Below the pieces are notes generated by a model. The model did not search any database and was not told where the DNA came from. It was given only the letters and a program-made list of their open reading frames with translations. 64,000 nt of DNA, from contig CBDHEY010000004.1 of assembly GCA_965262305.1 (NCBI GenBank), positions 372,001 to 436,000 of the forward strand, written 5' to 3'. The translations under genes and the position numbers were made by a program. The DNA is from CBDHEY01 sp965262305. GTDB taxonomy: Bacteria > Pseudomonadota > Gammaproteobacteria > Pseudomonadales > Cellvibrionaceae. Positions 15,061 to 20,920 of the stretch are shown piece after piece; positions within the stretch are counted from its first letter, which is position 1, and every line of letters begins with the position of its first letter.

Positions 15061-16038
15061 ATGAGTGAAATACTTTTATGTAACCAGCCAATGAAGGCTG
15101 ATTTTCTAAGCAATTCATGTGGAATTGATCCTGATTTAATTCATGGCAGAGGCTGCTCAAAGCCAGCTTCGCTGTCCGCCTTCACACCCTATGTAATTGG
15201 TCAGGGATTAAGCGCATTCGACTCGCAGATTATTTCCACTCTTTCGGCACCAAAAGTAGCCAATAACCTCACAAATTTATCGCTGTCTTTTGGTGGCGAT
15301 AATACCATTGCGCTTGCTGCAATGACCAAGAAGTTACAGGAATACAATGTTGGCCTGATGGGCGCTTCGACTAGTGTTTATGCCAATAGGCTCGGTGGGT
15401 TTGCTGGCGCTGTTAAAGAATATCAAGATGCACTCATGGCTTACCGGGGTGCTATTAATTCTAATGCCGCTGCAAAATCTATAGCCAAACAAAAGGCGTT
15501 TACAGCCTTTCAAAATCTCCAGATTAAGTTCAAGCATGAACTTAACGCTATCAATGCTCGCGTAAAAGCGCGAAGAGGAACGCCGCTATCTAGCGCTACG
15601 CGCGCCACTAATATTGCGCGAAGTAGCCGCAATGTCGCAAAGCTTAATGTCACTTCTCAGGCGCAAGCCCATAATCTAGTTAAGTTTACCCAGCATGCAA
15701 AATTGCTTGGCAATGGCCTTGCTGTTATCGACTTTACAAGTCGTGTAGGGAATATTCATAACGAGTATAAAGCTGGTGGTGAGTGGGAACGGGAATTATT
15801 TATCGAATCGAGTAGTTTTGCGGCCAGCGCAATAACTGGCACAGCTATGGTTAATGCTGGAGCTGCTACACTCGGTTTCCTGGTTGTAGCCACTCCTATT
15901 GGGTGGGTTGGGTTGGTTGTGGGTGGCATTGCAGTTGCGGGTACAGCCGCTGCTGCTTCTATCGGTATGAATAGCTATGTAAAAAGCAACAGTGGTGGAC
16001 TTTATGATGACATTATGAAATGGATATCAGCATGGTAA
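15061..16038 (+). CDS. Cassette 19a: probable pore-forming toxin
   Basis: 325 residues from ATG 15061, preferred over 15049 because GGAGA lies 6-10 bases upstream. There is no signal peptide. The N-terminal two thirds is Ala-rich and helical (KEYQDALMAYRGAINSNAAAK, KQKAFTAFQNLQIKFKHEL). Near the C-terminus a long glycine/alanine-rich hydrophobic hairpin (about residues 258-305, with TLGFLVVATPIGWVGLVVGG and IAVAGTAAAASIG) follows an amphipathic EWERELFIESSSF helix. This resembles the channel domain of colicins and of type VI secretion pore-forming effectors. The following overlapping gene encodes a membrane protein, as expected for immunity. No specific family is claimed. Confidence 0.6.
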   Translation: MSEILLCNQPMKADFLSNSCGIDPDLIHGRGCSKPASLSAFTPYVIGQGLSAFDSQIISTLSAPKVANNLTNLSLSFGGDNTIALAAMTKKLQEYNVGLMGASTSVYANRLGGFAGAVKEYQDALMAYRGAINSNAAAKSIAKQKAFTAFQNLQIKFKHELNAINARVKARRGTPLSSATRATNIARSSRNVAKLNVTSQAQAHNLVKFTQHAKLLGNGLAVIDFTSRVGNIHNEYKAGGEWERELFIESSSFAASAITGTAMVNAGAATLGFLVVATPIGWVGLVVGGIAVAGTAAAASIGMNSYVKSNSGGLYDDIMKWISAW

Positions 16039-16412
16039 TCTCCGAAAGTTTAATTTTTGCTTGTTTAATGGCTTGCATGTTTGTTACTTGTATATTGTAT
16101 GTACTTTTTGGTCAAATTACTGTACGAAAACTCAGAAAGAATGCTAAAACAAAAGATGCTCTGGGTTTAGAGTATGCGAGTGGCTGGGATATTATTAATG
16201 TCGCACAAGCACTTGCATTTCCCAGATCCTGGAGCAAAAAGCTTCGAAACAGCAAAATTTCGTTCATGTACGCAAATGCGGAAATACTAATAGAAAACAC
16301 GAATAAACTGGATCGGCTACTTGGTATGTTATTTTACTGGATAATGATGTTTTCTGGTTTGTCTGGTGCATTGTTAGTTCTTCTAAACTCTTTGGGTGTC
16401 TTCGAGAAGTAA
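16020..16412 (+). CDS. Cassette 19b: putative membrane immunity protein
   Basis: 130 residues starting 19 bases inside the toxin gene's end (ATG 16020), so the two are translationally coupled. A hydrophobic N-terminal segment (about 6-32) and a second pair near residues 96-126 flank a polar middle (RKLRKNAKTKDALGLEYASGWDIINV). Immunity proteins to pore-forming toxins are inner membrane proteins, which fits, but this is inferred from position and topology only. Confidence 0.55.
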   Translation: MDISMVISESLIFACLMACMFVTCILYVLFGQITVRKLRKNAKTKDALGLEYASGWDIINVAQALAFPRSWSKKLRNSKISFMYANAEILIENTNKLDRLLGMLFYWIMMFSGLSGALLVLLNSLGVFEK

Positions 16413-16413
16413 A

Positions 16414-16462
16414 GCTTAACAAGCCGCTGCACGCTGACGCGCAGGTGAGCGGAACGTTATGT
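16414..16462 (+). repeat. attC site 19
   Basis: GCTTAAC to GTTATGT, 49 bp, the shortest complete site; AACAAGCCGCT pairs with AGCGGAACGTT. Confidence 0.8.
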
Positions 16463-16469
16463 GATTATC

Positions 16470-16568
16470 ATGAAATTTATAATTGTTTTAGCGTTCGCTT
16501 TGGTGTTAGCGGCAACATGTGTTACCGCAGAAAAAGATAAAAACCTTATTGGGTTAATCAACCAATAA
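16470..16568 (+). CDS. Cassette 20: 32-residue exported peptide
   Basis: A short frame between two attC sites: MKFIIVLAFALVLAATCVTA, a good signal peptide, then EKDKNLIGLINQ. The start is 7 bases after the attC core, as for other cassettes, and the stop is at the next attC box. It may be a real mini-cassette or the remnant of a longer secreted protein. Confidence 0.5.
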   Translation: MKFIIVLAFALVLAATCVTAEKDKNLIGLINQ

Positions 16569-16624
16569 AGCTAACAAGTTTGTCGTGAGCAACGTAAAAG
16601 ACGTCCCACACAAAGGCGTTATAA
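16569..16624 (+). repeat. attC site 20
   Basis: AGCTAAC to GTTATAA, 56 bp; AACAAGTTTGTCGTG is opposed by CACACAAAGGCGTT, ACGTAAAAGACGT in the centre. Confidence 0.85.
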
Positions 16625-16631
16625 TTTTCTG

Positions 16632-16659
16632 TTGAAACCCACTACAATGTAGTTATACT
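16632..16659 (+). promoter_or_regulatory. Promoter and operator of brnT-brnA
   Basis: TTGAAA (16632-16637) and TATACT (16654-16659), 16 bases apart, form a sigma-70-like promoter just inside the cassette. The spacer holds a perfect palindrome ACTACA-A-TGTAGT (16641-16653), well placed for the BrnA repressor to block it. BrnA is known to autoregulate brnTA. Confidence 0.7.
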
Positions 16660-16665
16660 GTATGT

Positions 16666-16953
16666 ATGACGGACATTCAATTTGAATGGGATGAAACTAA
16701 ATCCCTGATAAATAAGCAAAAACATGGTGTTAGCTTCGAAGAGGCTAGTTCTGTATTCTCGGATGAAAACGGTATTTTAATTTCGGACCCCGATCATTCT
16801 GAGGATGAAGATAGATTTATTTTGCTTGGTTTAAGCGCTCAATTGCGTTTACTTGTAGTGTGTCACTGTTTTAGAGGGGAGGATGATGTGATCCGAATCA
16901 TATCGGCTAGGAAAGCAGAAACTCATGAAGCTAAATCTTATTCCTCGAGGTGA
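16666..16953 (+). CDS. brnT: BrnT-type toxin (ribonuclease)
   Basis: 95 residues with the BrnT signature: FEWDETKSLINKQKHGVSFEEASSVF at the start, D-H-SEDEDRFILLG in the middle, and VIRIISARKAETHE at the end. BrnT is a RelE-fold ribonuclease that stalls translation in stress and is neutralised by BrnA. Start ATG 16666 agrees with the family. The toxin gene precedes the antitoxin, as usual for brnTA. In cassette arrays such pairs stabilise the array against deletion. Confidence 0.92.
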   Translation: MTDIQFEWDETKSLINKQKHGVSFEEASSVFSDENGILISDPDHSEDEDRFILLGLSAQLRLLVVCHCFRGEDDVIRIISARKAETHEAKSYSSR

Positions 16954-16957
16954 ATTT

Positions 16958-17167
16958 ATGCGTGATAGTTACGATTTCTCAAATGGCAAACCTAATCCTT
17001 ATGCAAAACGTTTAAAAAAACAAATTACAATTCGCATAGATGAAAGTGCTGTAGATTATTTTAAGGAACTCTCAGAAGAGCTTGGTGTGCCGTATCAAAG
17101 CTTAATTAATTTGTATTTGCGAGACTGTGCAGAGTCACATAGAAAGCTCAATTTATCTTGGAAATAA
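16958..17167 (+). CDS. brnA: BrnA-type antitoxin
   Basis: 69 residues from ATG 16958, with GAGG (16947-16950) about 8 bases upstream and overlapping the end of brnT. It has the ribbon-helix-helix core KKQITIRIDESAVDYFKELSEELGVPYQSLINLYLRDCA typical of BrnA. It binds BrnT and represses the promoter. Only 4 bases separate the two genes, so expression is coupled. Confidence 0.9.
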   Translation: MRDSYDFSNGKPNPYAKRLKKQITIRIDESAVDYFKELSEELGVPYQSLINLYLRDCAESHRKLNLSWK

Positions 17168-17302
17168 ATTATAGCAAAGCTATCAAGCATCGCGCATTTT
17201 ATGCGCTGGACTCGCAATAAATTGCTCAAAGCTATCAAGCATCGCTGCATTTTATGCGCTGGACTCGCAATAAATTGCTCGCCGTTTATAGCGGCGTTAG
17301 GC
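17168..17302 (+). repeat. attC site 21 with internal tandem duplication
   Basis: A 52-bp unit (17175-17226) is repeated as a 53-bp unit (17227-17279) with a single inserted base (CATCGCGC / CATCGCTGC). The 5' box is changed (TTATAGC for an RYYYAAC-type box), while the 3' end GCGTTAGGC is normal. Duplication inside an attC would alter the folded single strand read by an integrase. Confidence 0.8.
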
Positions 17303-17307
17303 TTCTT

Positions 17308-17682
17308 ATGCATCGAATATTTTTATGTTTAATATTTTTCGTGCTATCGGGTTGCTCATTTATAAACATTCTTGATGACGGACACGGTTTATGTCGCAGC
17401 ATGAATGCTGACTACCCTGAAAGCCTCTATAGAGAACTCGAAGAGTAAAAGAATTTTAAATCACCAGATGGGTATTTGACGCAACCGTATAGCCGAAAAA
17501 ACTGGGATAAATATTGGAATCATCGCGTGTTCTACATGTGGGATATTGGGCCAGATTCGTGTGGTGGAACATACGTCGGAATTAGCGGACCAGAGATAAT
17601 CGCTCTAATGCTTCAGCGGCGAAAAGAGATGGGATTGCCTGAAATATCTTGGGATGATCGAAATATTGATAAAGGCTTATAA
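17308..17682 (+). pseudogene. Cassette 22: lipoprotein gene split by an in-frame TAA
   Basis: ATG 17308 encodes MHRIFLCLIFFVLSGCS, a lipoprotein signal with lipobox LSGC, and continues 46 codons to TAA at 17446-17448. The same frame continues without shift for 77 more codons (KNFKSPDGYLTQPYSRKNWDKYW.., DIGPDSCGGTYVGISGPE..LMLQRRKEMGLPEI) to a stop at 17680-17682. The two halves read as one approximately 124-residue lipoprotein of a cassette-common family. A TTG at 17476 could restart translation but would lack the export signal. Confidence 0.65.
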
Positions 17683-18054
17683 GCCTAACAAACAGCGCAG
17701 AGCGGGACAAATTTTCCGCTGTACTATTCCTAATTTTCGCTCCAAATTTGCCCTTGGCTCTGCAAGGCTCGAACGAACGTCCATGCGTTTGTGAAGGACT
17801 CGAATGACTTCGATTTCAGTATTAGAAAGAGATCGATAGAAGATTAGGTGGCTTGATACTGGGTGCTTTCGATAACCTTCACGGATATAGTCACAAGTTG
17901 AACCTAGGTCGTGTCGCTTTGCAAGCAAGTGGAAGGTTTCATCGATCTGTCGCAGGTAAATCCTGCGTTGTTCTGAGCCCCACTCTTGTTGTGTGTATTG
18001 CGCAATCGATTTTAGGTCAGCCAAAGCTTTTACGGTTAATGTAAAGCTGCTCAT
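17677..18054 (-). CDS. parE: ParE/RelE-family toxin with attC-encoded tail
   Basis: The first 96 residues are a ParE-type toxin: SFTLTVKALADLKSIAQYTQQEWGSEQRRIYLRQID and the closing IEVIRVLHKRMDVRSSL. ParE toxins poison DNA gyrase in known cases. ParE normally ends near here; this frame continues 29 residues through the opposing attC site 22 and stops in TTATAA, where its stop codon sits next to the cassette 22 stop on the other strand. Whether the tail affects activity is unknown. The start overlaps the parD stop by 4 bases. Opposite in orientation to all other cassette genes. Confidence 0.85.
   Translation of the reverse strand: MSSFTLTVKALADLKSIAQYTQQEWGSEQRRIYLRQIDETFHLLAKRHDLGSTCDYIREGYRKHPVSSHLIFYRSLSNTEIEVIRVLHKRMDVRSSLAEPRANLERKLGIVQRKICPALRCLLGL
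17683..17763 (+). repeat. attC site 22, 3' end lost
   Basis: GCCTAAC at the left and internal arms GCGCAGAGCGGGACAAATTTTCCGCT / CGCTCCAAATTTGCCC..GGCTCTGC are present, but the sequence then changes into the parE gene before any GCGTTA core. A deletion joined this site to the parDE cassette. Confidence 0.65.
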
Positions 18055-18293
18055 TGGCCTAATTCGTCGTCCAATTCACTCATCAAAGATTCATAGTTAT
18101 ATTCGGCGGTGCCGCTCTTTTCACCCTCTATAAGTAGATGCCGCAGCGCAGCAAGTTTTCCTTCGCTATCCTCAAGTAATCTTAAGCCAGCACGCACCAC
18201 CTCACTGGCGGAGGCATAGCGCCCAGCGGCGATCTGTTGAGCTATAAAACCGTCAAAGTGCTCACCAAGTGTCATACTAGTATTCTTAGCCAT
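18051..18293 (-). CDS. parD: ParD-family antitoxin
   Basis: 80 residues: an N-terminal ribbon-helix-helix (NTSMTLGEHFDGFIAQQIAAGRYASASEVVRAGLRLLE) for DNA binding, then a linker and C-terminal helix that wraps ParE. It is the first gene of a leftward operon with a 4-bp overlap to parE. A palindromic operator lies just upstream. Confidence 0.92.
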   Translation of the reverse strand: MAKNTSMTLGEHFDGFIAQQIAAGRYASASEVVRAGLRLLEDSEGKLAALRHLLIEGEKSGTAEYNYESLMSELDDELGQ

Positions 18294-18311
18294 TGGATTT
18301 TTCCGCTTCTA

Positions 18312-18336
18312 TACCATAATTTGGTATATTATGGTA
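18312..18336 (-). promoter_or_regulatory. Operator of parD-parE
   Basis: A perfect inverted repeat TACCATAAT-TTGGTAT-ATTATGGTA (9+7+9) lies 18 bases upstream of parD; a shorter nested repeat is ATACCA/TGGTAT. It fits a ParD autoregulatory site and overlaps the likely promoter. Confidence 0.7.
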
Positions 18337-18341
18337 CAAAG

Positions 18342-18402
18342 CCTTAACAAAGCAGTCAAGCTGACGGCTATTCAGTTGCCGCAACTTACCAAGGCGTTAG
18401 TT
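18342..18402 (+). repeat. attC site 23
   Basis: CCTTAAC to GTTAGTT, 61 bp; CAGTCAAGCTGACGG is opposed by CAGTTGCCGCAACTTACC. It is the plus-oriented site of the inverted parDE cassette. Confidence 0.8.
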
Positions 18403-18439
18403 GCTTTCAATACCATTTTCCCACCAAAGGTAAAATTTT

Positions 18440-18850
18440 ATGAAAATTTCAGCTTTGAGCTTGTTAAGCCTTGTTTTAATATTTTTTTCTTCAGCGTTGA
18501 GTGCAGAAACTCCGAATAAAGCTGCTTCGGAAATACACTCTTTATTAGCGTCAAAAGACTATGATACTTTATTCAAAACTCGATATAGCGAATGGTATAA
18601 AGCAAAGAAAGAAAATATGAAAGAAGAAGATGCAATAAAAATGCTCTCTCAAAGATTTGAGAAGCAGCATTCCATATTGCTATCAGTGTATGAGCAACTA
18701 AAAACCGCAAAATTTACAATATCAGAAAGAGAAAATCCGCAACAGAGCGAAAACGGAAAAGTTGCCCAAGCTATGGTCACGGTGAATTCGAAAAAGCTGC
18801 CCTTTAAGCTTTATCAAATGAAAGATGACAAATGGGGCTTCCATCTATAG
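18440..18850 (+). CDS. Cassette 24: exported hypothetical protein
   Basis: 136 residues. Signal peptide MKISALSLLSLVLIFFSSALSA. The mature part (EIHSLLASKDYDTLFKTRYSEWYKAKKE.., then KVAQAMVTVNSKKLPFKLYQMKDDKWGFHL) has the helix-then-strands pattern and closing KW-x-F-x-L of NTF2-like/DUF4878-type periplasmic proteins, but the match is weak. Confidence 0.68.
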   Translation: MKISALSLLSLVLIFFSSALSAETPNKAASEIHSLLASKDYDTLFKTRYSEWYKAKKENMKEEDAIKMLSQRFEKQHSILLSVYEQLKTAKFTISERENPQQSENGKVAQAMVTVNSKKLPFKLYQMKDDKWGFHL

Positions 18851-18862
18851 AAACCCCATTGC

Positions 18863-18903
18863 AACTAACAAGGTAAATCACTCAGGCATAAAACATGTTA
18901 GAG
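18863..18903 (+). repeat. attC site 24 (degenerate)
   Basis: AACTAAC to GTTAGAG, only 41 bp with poor internal pairing. The next gene starts inside it. Probably a partially deleted site. Confidence 0.5.
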
Positions 18904-19227
18904 GAAAGAATCAATATAAACGGTGAGTTTCTCGGAATAAGCTCGTTAGCTATTTACAGTGCGCCTTGGTTCTTGCAAGGCGTTTTATTGATGCTGGTTG
19001 TCGCCTTATTTCTCTCAAAAGTTTCAAGAGACTCGAAACAGTTAAAAGAACTGACTAAATCCAATTCAGGCGATGATTTTGATAAATTTCTATCAGATGT
19101 TAATAGAGTATTTTTCGGTTTTTCGGTACCAACTAGAAATCTCGCAGCTTACTGGTTAGGATTCATGATTTACCTTGTTACTTTGATATACGCCGGATAC
19201 AACACATATGTACACATACTCGCCTAA
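18895..19227 (+). CDS. Cassette 25: membrane protein
   Basis: 110 residues from ATG 18895. Two hydrophobic segments (about residues 20-43 and 82-105) flank a cytoplasmic loop with SRDSKQLKELTKSNSGDDFDKFLSDVNRVFFG. No family recognised. The stop overlaps the next attC box. Confidence 0.68.
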   Translation: MLEERININGEFLGISSLAIYSAPWFLQGVLLMLVVALFLSKVSRDSKQLKELTKSNSGDDFDKFLSDVNRVFFGFSVPTRNLAAYWLGFMIYLVTLIYAGYNTYVHILA

Positions 19228-19310
19228 CAAGTGTGTCATGTACCTACTAAAAAGCGGGTGCTGGGACGGCTTCAGCGCTGCCCCGGCCGCTCCATACATA
19301 AGCGTTATTC
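19222..19310 (+). repeat. attC site 25
   Basis: GCCTAAC to GTTATTC, 89 bp; GTGTCATGTA pairs weakly with TACATAAGCGTT; GCGGGTGCTGGGACGGC / GCCCCGGCCGC form the centre. Confidence 0.75.
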
Positions 19311-19328
19311 GATTCATGAGAATAAACG

Positions 19329-19697
19329 ATGGAAGGCCCTGAAGATTTTATAAAAGAATACGAGCTAGCTTTAGAAACTCAAAGATGGGAATCCGTTGAG
19401 CCTTTAATTCATTCTAATTGTGTGGCAACGTTTACTGAAGGAACGTATATAGGTATCCGAGAAGTGGAATCTGCGTTTCGTAAAACGTTTGAACTTATTA
19501 AAGAAGAGCAATATAAAATTTGCAATATTCATTGGATTATTAAAAATAATGAATTAGCCGTTCTGGTATTTAATTATAATTGGTCGGGTATTATTAACGG
19601 CCAACAGATGTCTGGTGGTGGGCGTGGTACTTCCACATTGGTAAATGTTGATGGTAAGTGGCTACTTCTGGCTGAGCATTTAGGCCCACATGCATAA
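19329..19697 (+). CDS. Cassette 26: NTF2-like (SnoaL/DUF4440-type) protein
   Basis: 122 residues with the NTF2-like cone fold pattern: an N-terminal helix pair (FIKEYELALETQRWESVEPLIHSNCVATFTEG), I-G-I-REVESAFRKTFELI, and four strands ending VNVDGKWLLLAEHLGPHA. Such domains bind small ligands or act as isomerases/cyclases. No catalytic residues can be assigned. Starts 18 bases after the attC core. Confidence 0.78.
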   Translation: MEGPEDFIKEYELALETQRWESVEPLIHSNCVATFTEGTYIGIREVESAFRKTFELIKEEQYKICNIHWIIKNNELAVLVFNYNWSGIINGQQMSGGGRGTSTLVNVDGKWLLLAEHLGPHA

Positions 19698-19817
19698 CAA
19701 AGCCATCTTGTATTGCTAATAAGCTAGCTGGACAAATTATTCGTTGCTCGTTTGGTACTTAAACGCTACGCTTGCACAAGGTAATCAACCCCAAATTTAC
19801 AGCAATTGGCGGCGATA
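19692..19817 (+). repeat. attC site 26 (degenerate 3' end)
   Basis: GCATAAC at the left, long body with GGACAAATTAT..CCCCAAATTTAC arms, right end reads TTGGCGGCGATAC where GGCGTTAC is expected. Confidence 0.6.
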
Positions 19818-19827
19818 CAAAAATCGA

Positions 19828-19865
19828 AAAACTATCGTAATGGTGATAGCGATAGTTTTCTTTTT
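19828..19865 (+). terminator. Terminator-like hairpin in the csp leader
   Basis: AAAACTATCG (19828-19837) pairs with CGATAGTTTT (19850-19859), followed by CTTTTT. It looks like a Rho-independent terminator, but lies only about 30 bases upstream of the cold-shock gene, so it may also be a leader element that melts or refolds with temperature. Confidence 0.6.
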
Positions 19866-19894
19866 AACTCACCGAATAAAAGAAGAAATTTAGT

Positions 19895-20098
19895 ATGAGT
19901 ACAGGAACAGTAAAGTGGTTTAATGCGGACAAAGGATTTGGTTTTATTACTCCAGACGATGGAGGTAAGGATTTGTTTGTCCACCATTCAGAAATACAAG
20001 TAAGTGGTTATAAGTCTCTAGATGAAAATCAAAAAGTTGAGTTTGAGTTAGGCCAGGGTCAAAAAGGCCCTTGTGCTACTAATGTAAAACCTCAATAA
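19895..20098 (+). CDS. Cassette 27: CspA-family cold-shock protein
   Basis: 67 residues, a full cold-shock domain with RNP1-like KGFGFI (KWFNADKGFGFITPD) and RNP2-like DLFVHHSEI. These OB-fold proteins bind single-stranded RNA/DNA and melt RNA structure. Intact and well conserved. It has its own leader of about 75 bases with a strong hairpin, unusual among these cassettes. Cold-shock genes are known integron cargo. Confidence 0.93.
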   Translation: MSTGTVKWFNADKGFGFITPDDGGKDLFVHHSEIQVSGYKSLDENQKVEFELGQGQKGPCATNVKPQ

Positions 20099-20108
20099 AG
20101 TAAAAAGC

Positions 20109-20183
20109 ACATAACAAATTTATCAAGTTGGAGCTAAAGTTGCTGGGACGCCGCACGCGGCGCCCCATAAAAAGGCGTTGTGT
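20109..20183 (+). repeat. attC site 27
   Basis: ACATAAC to GTTGTGT, 75 bp; GGGACGCCGCACGCGGCGCCCC forms the central hairpin; ACAAATTTATCAAG is opposed by ATAAAAAGGCGTT. Confidence 0.8.
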
Positions 20184-20223
20184 TTCCAAAAGTGTTAAGA
20201 ACTGAGATTTAACTGTAAAGAAT

Positions 20224-20607
20224 TTGAAATTGGACGAAGTCGAAAAACTAGATTGTGAAAGCCGATACGAGATTTTCTTAGAATTAGTGGCAGAAGAGAG
20301 AGAGATTTGGATTCTTATTAACGAAGAAAACGAATTTTTAACTATCCATGCTGAAGATCATGAAATTAAGTATTTGCCTGTTTGGCCAAGTTCCGGTTTT
20401 GCAAAACGTTATTGCGACAGTTCCGGTGAAAAATTGACAGCTAAATCTATCTCAGTTCCACAATTTTTTATGAAATGGATTTCAGGTCTCGAAGGTGATG
20501 ATCTTCAAGTTGGTGTATTTCCTATTTCTGGTTTAGATGTCTGGATTTTGGAGCCATTAGAGCTTAAAAGTGATCTGCAAGAAGAGTTTTCTAATTTCGA
20601 AATCTAA
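20224..20607 (+). CDS. Cassette 28: DUF2750 family protein
   Basis: 127 residues from TTG 20224 (no ATG or GTG is available nearby). DUF2750 features: RYEIFLELVAEEREIWILIN, then YLPVWPSSGFAKRYC, KSISVPQFFMKWISGLEGDDLQVGVFPISG, and LKSDLQEEF at the end. Small soluble proteins of unknown role, seen in many gammaproteobacteria. It is the last intact cassette gene. Confidence 0.75.
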   Translation: MKLDEVEKLDCESRYEIFLELVAEEREIWILINEENEFLTIHAEDHEIKYLPVWPSSGFAKRYCDSSGEKLTAKSISVPQFFMKWISGLEGDDLQVGVFPISGLDVWILEPLELKSDLQEEFSNFEI

Positions 20608-20610
20608 ACA

Positions 20611-20624
20611 TAATAACGTTATTA
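20611..20624 (+). repeat. Collapsed attC-like palindrome at the array's right end
   Basis: A perfect 14-bp palindrome TAATAACGTTATTA sits just after the last cassette gene, where the 5' box (..ATAAC) and the 3' box (GTTAT..) would be if the body of the site were deleted. Confidence 0.5.
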
Positions 20625-20920
20625 GCTAGATATTTTTACGTCGCCCTTTTGGATTTTAATAATAAAAATGACTTAACTACAGAAAAGCAATCTATAAACT
20701 CAATAATTACCACAACTTACTTCCTGGTTAAGGATATTGCCGGGGTGCGTCAAATTATGCGTGCAAAAAAACATATGGCGTATAACAAATAGTCGTGATT
20801 GCCTTCTCGGGGCTGATACGAGTTTCGCGTTGCTTGAGCCGCCAGAGGCACAAGGCAAAACAGTCTTCATACCCTTTCTATTTGACGGTCATAAAGACTG
20901 CATTAGTTTAAGGCTGTTAT
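20625..20920. other. Gene-free right border with a possible relict attC
   Basis: No credible gene. TATAACAAATAGTC (20781) and GACTGCATTAG..GGCTGTTATTT (20898-20922) are attC-like ends about 140 bp apart with poor internal pairing, so one decayed site may mark the end of the array. A frame at 20737-20931 is only attC-like sequence read through. Confidence 0.4.
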
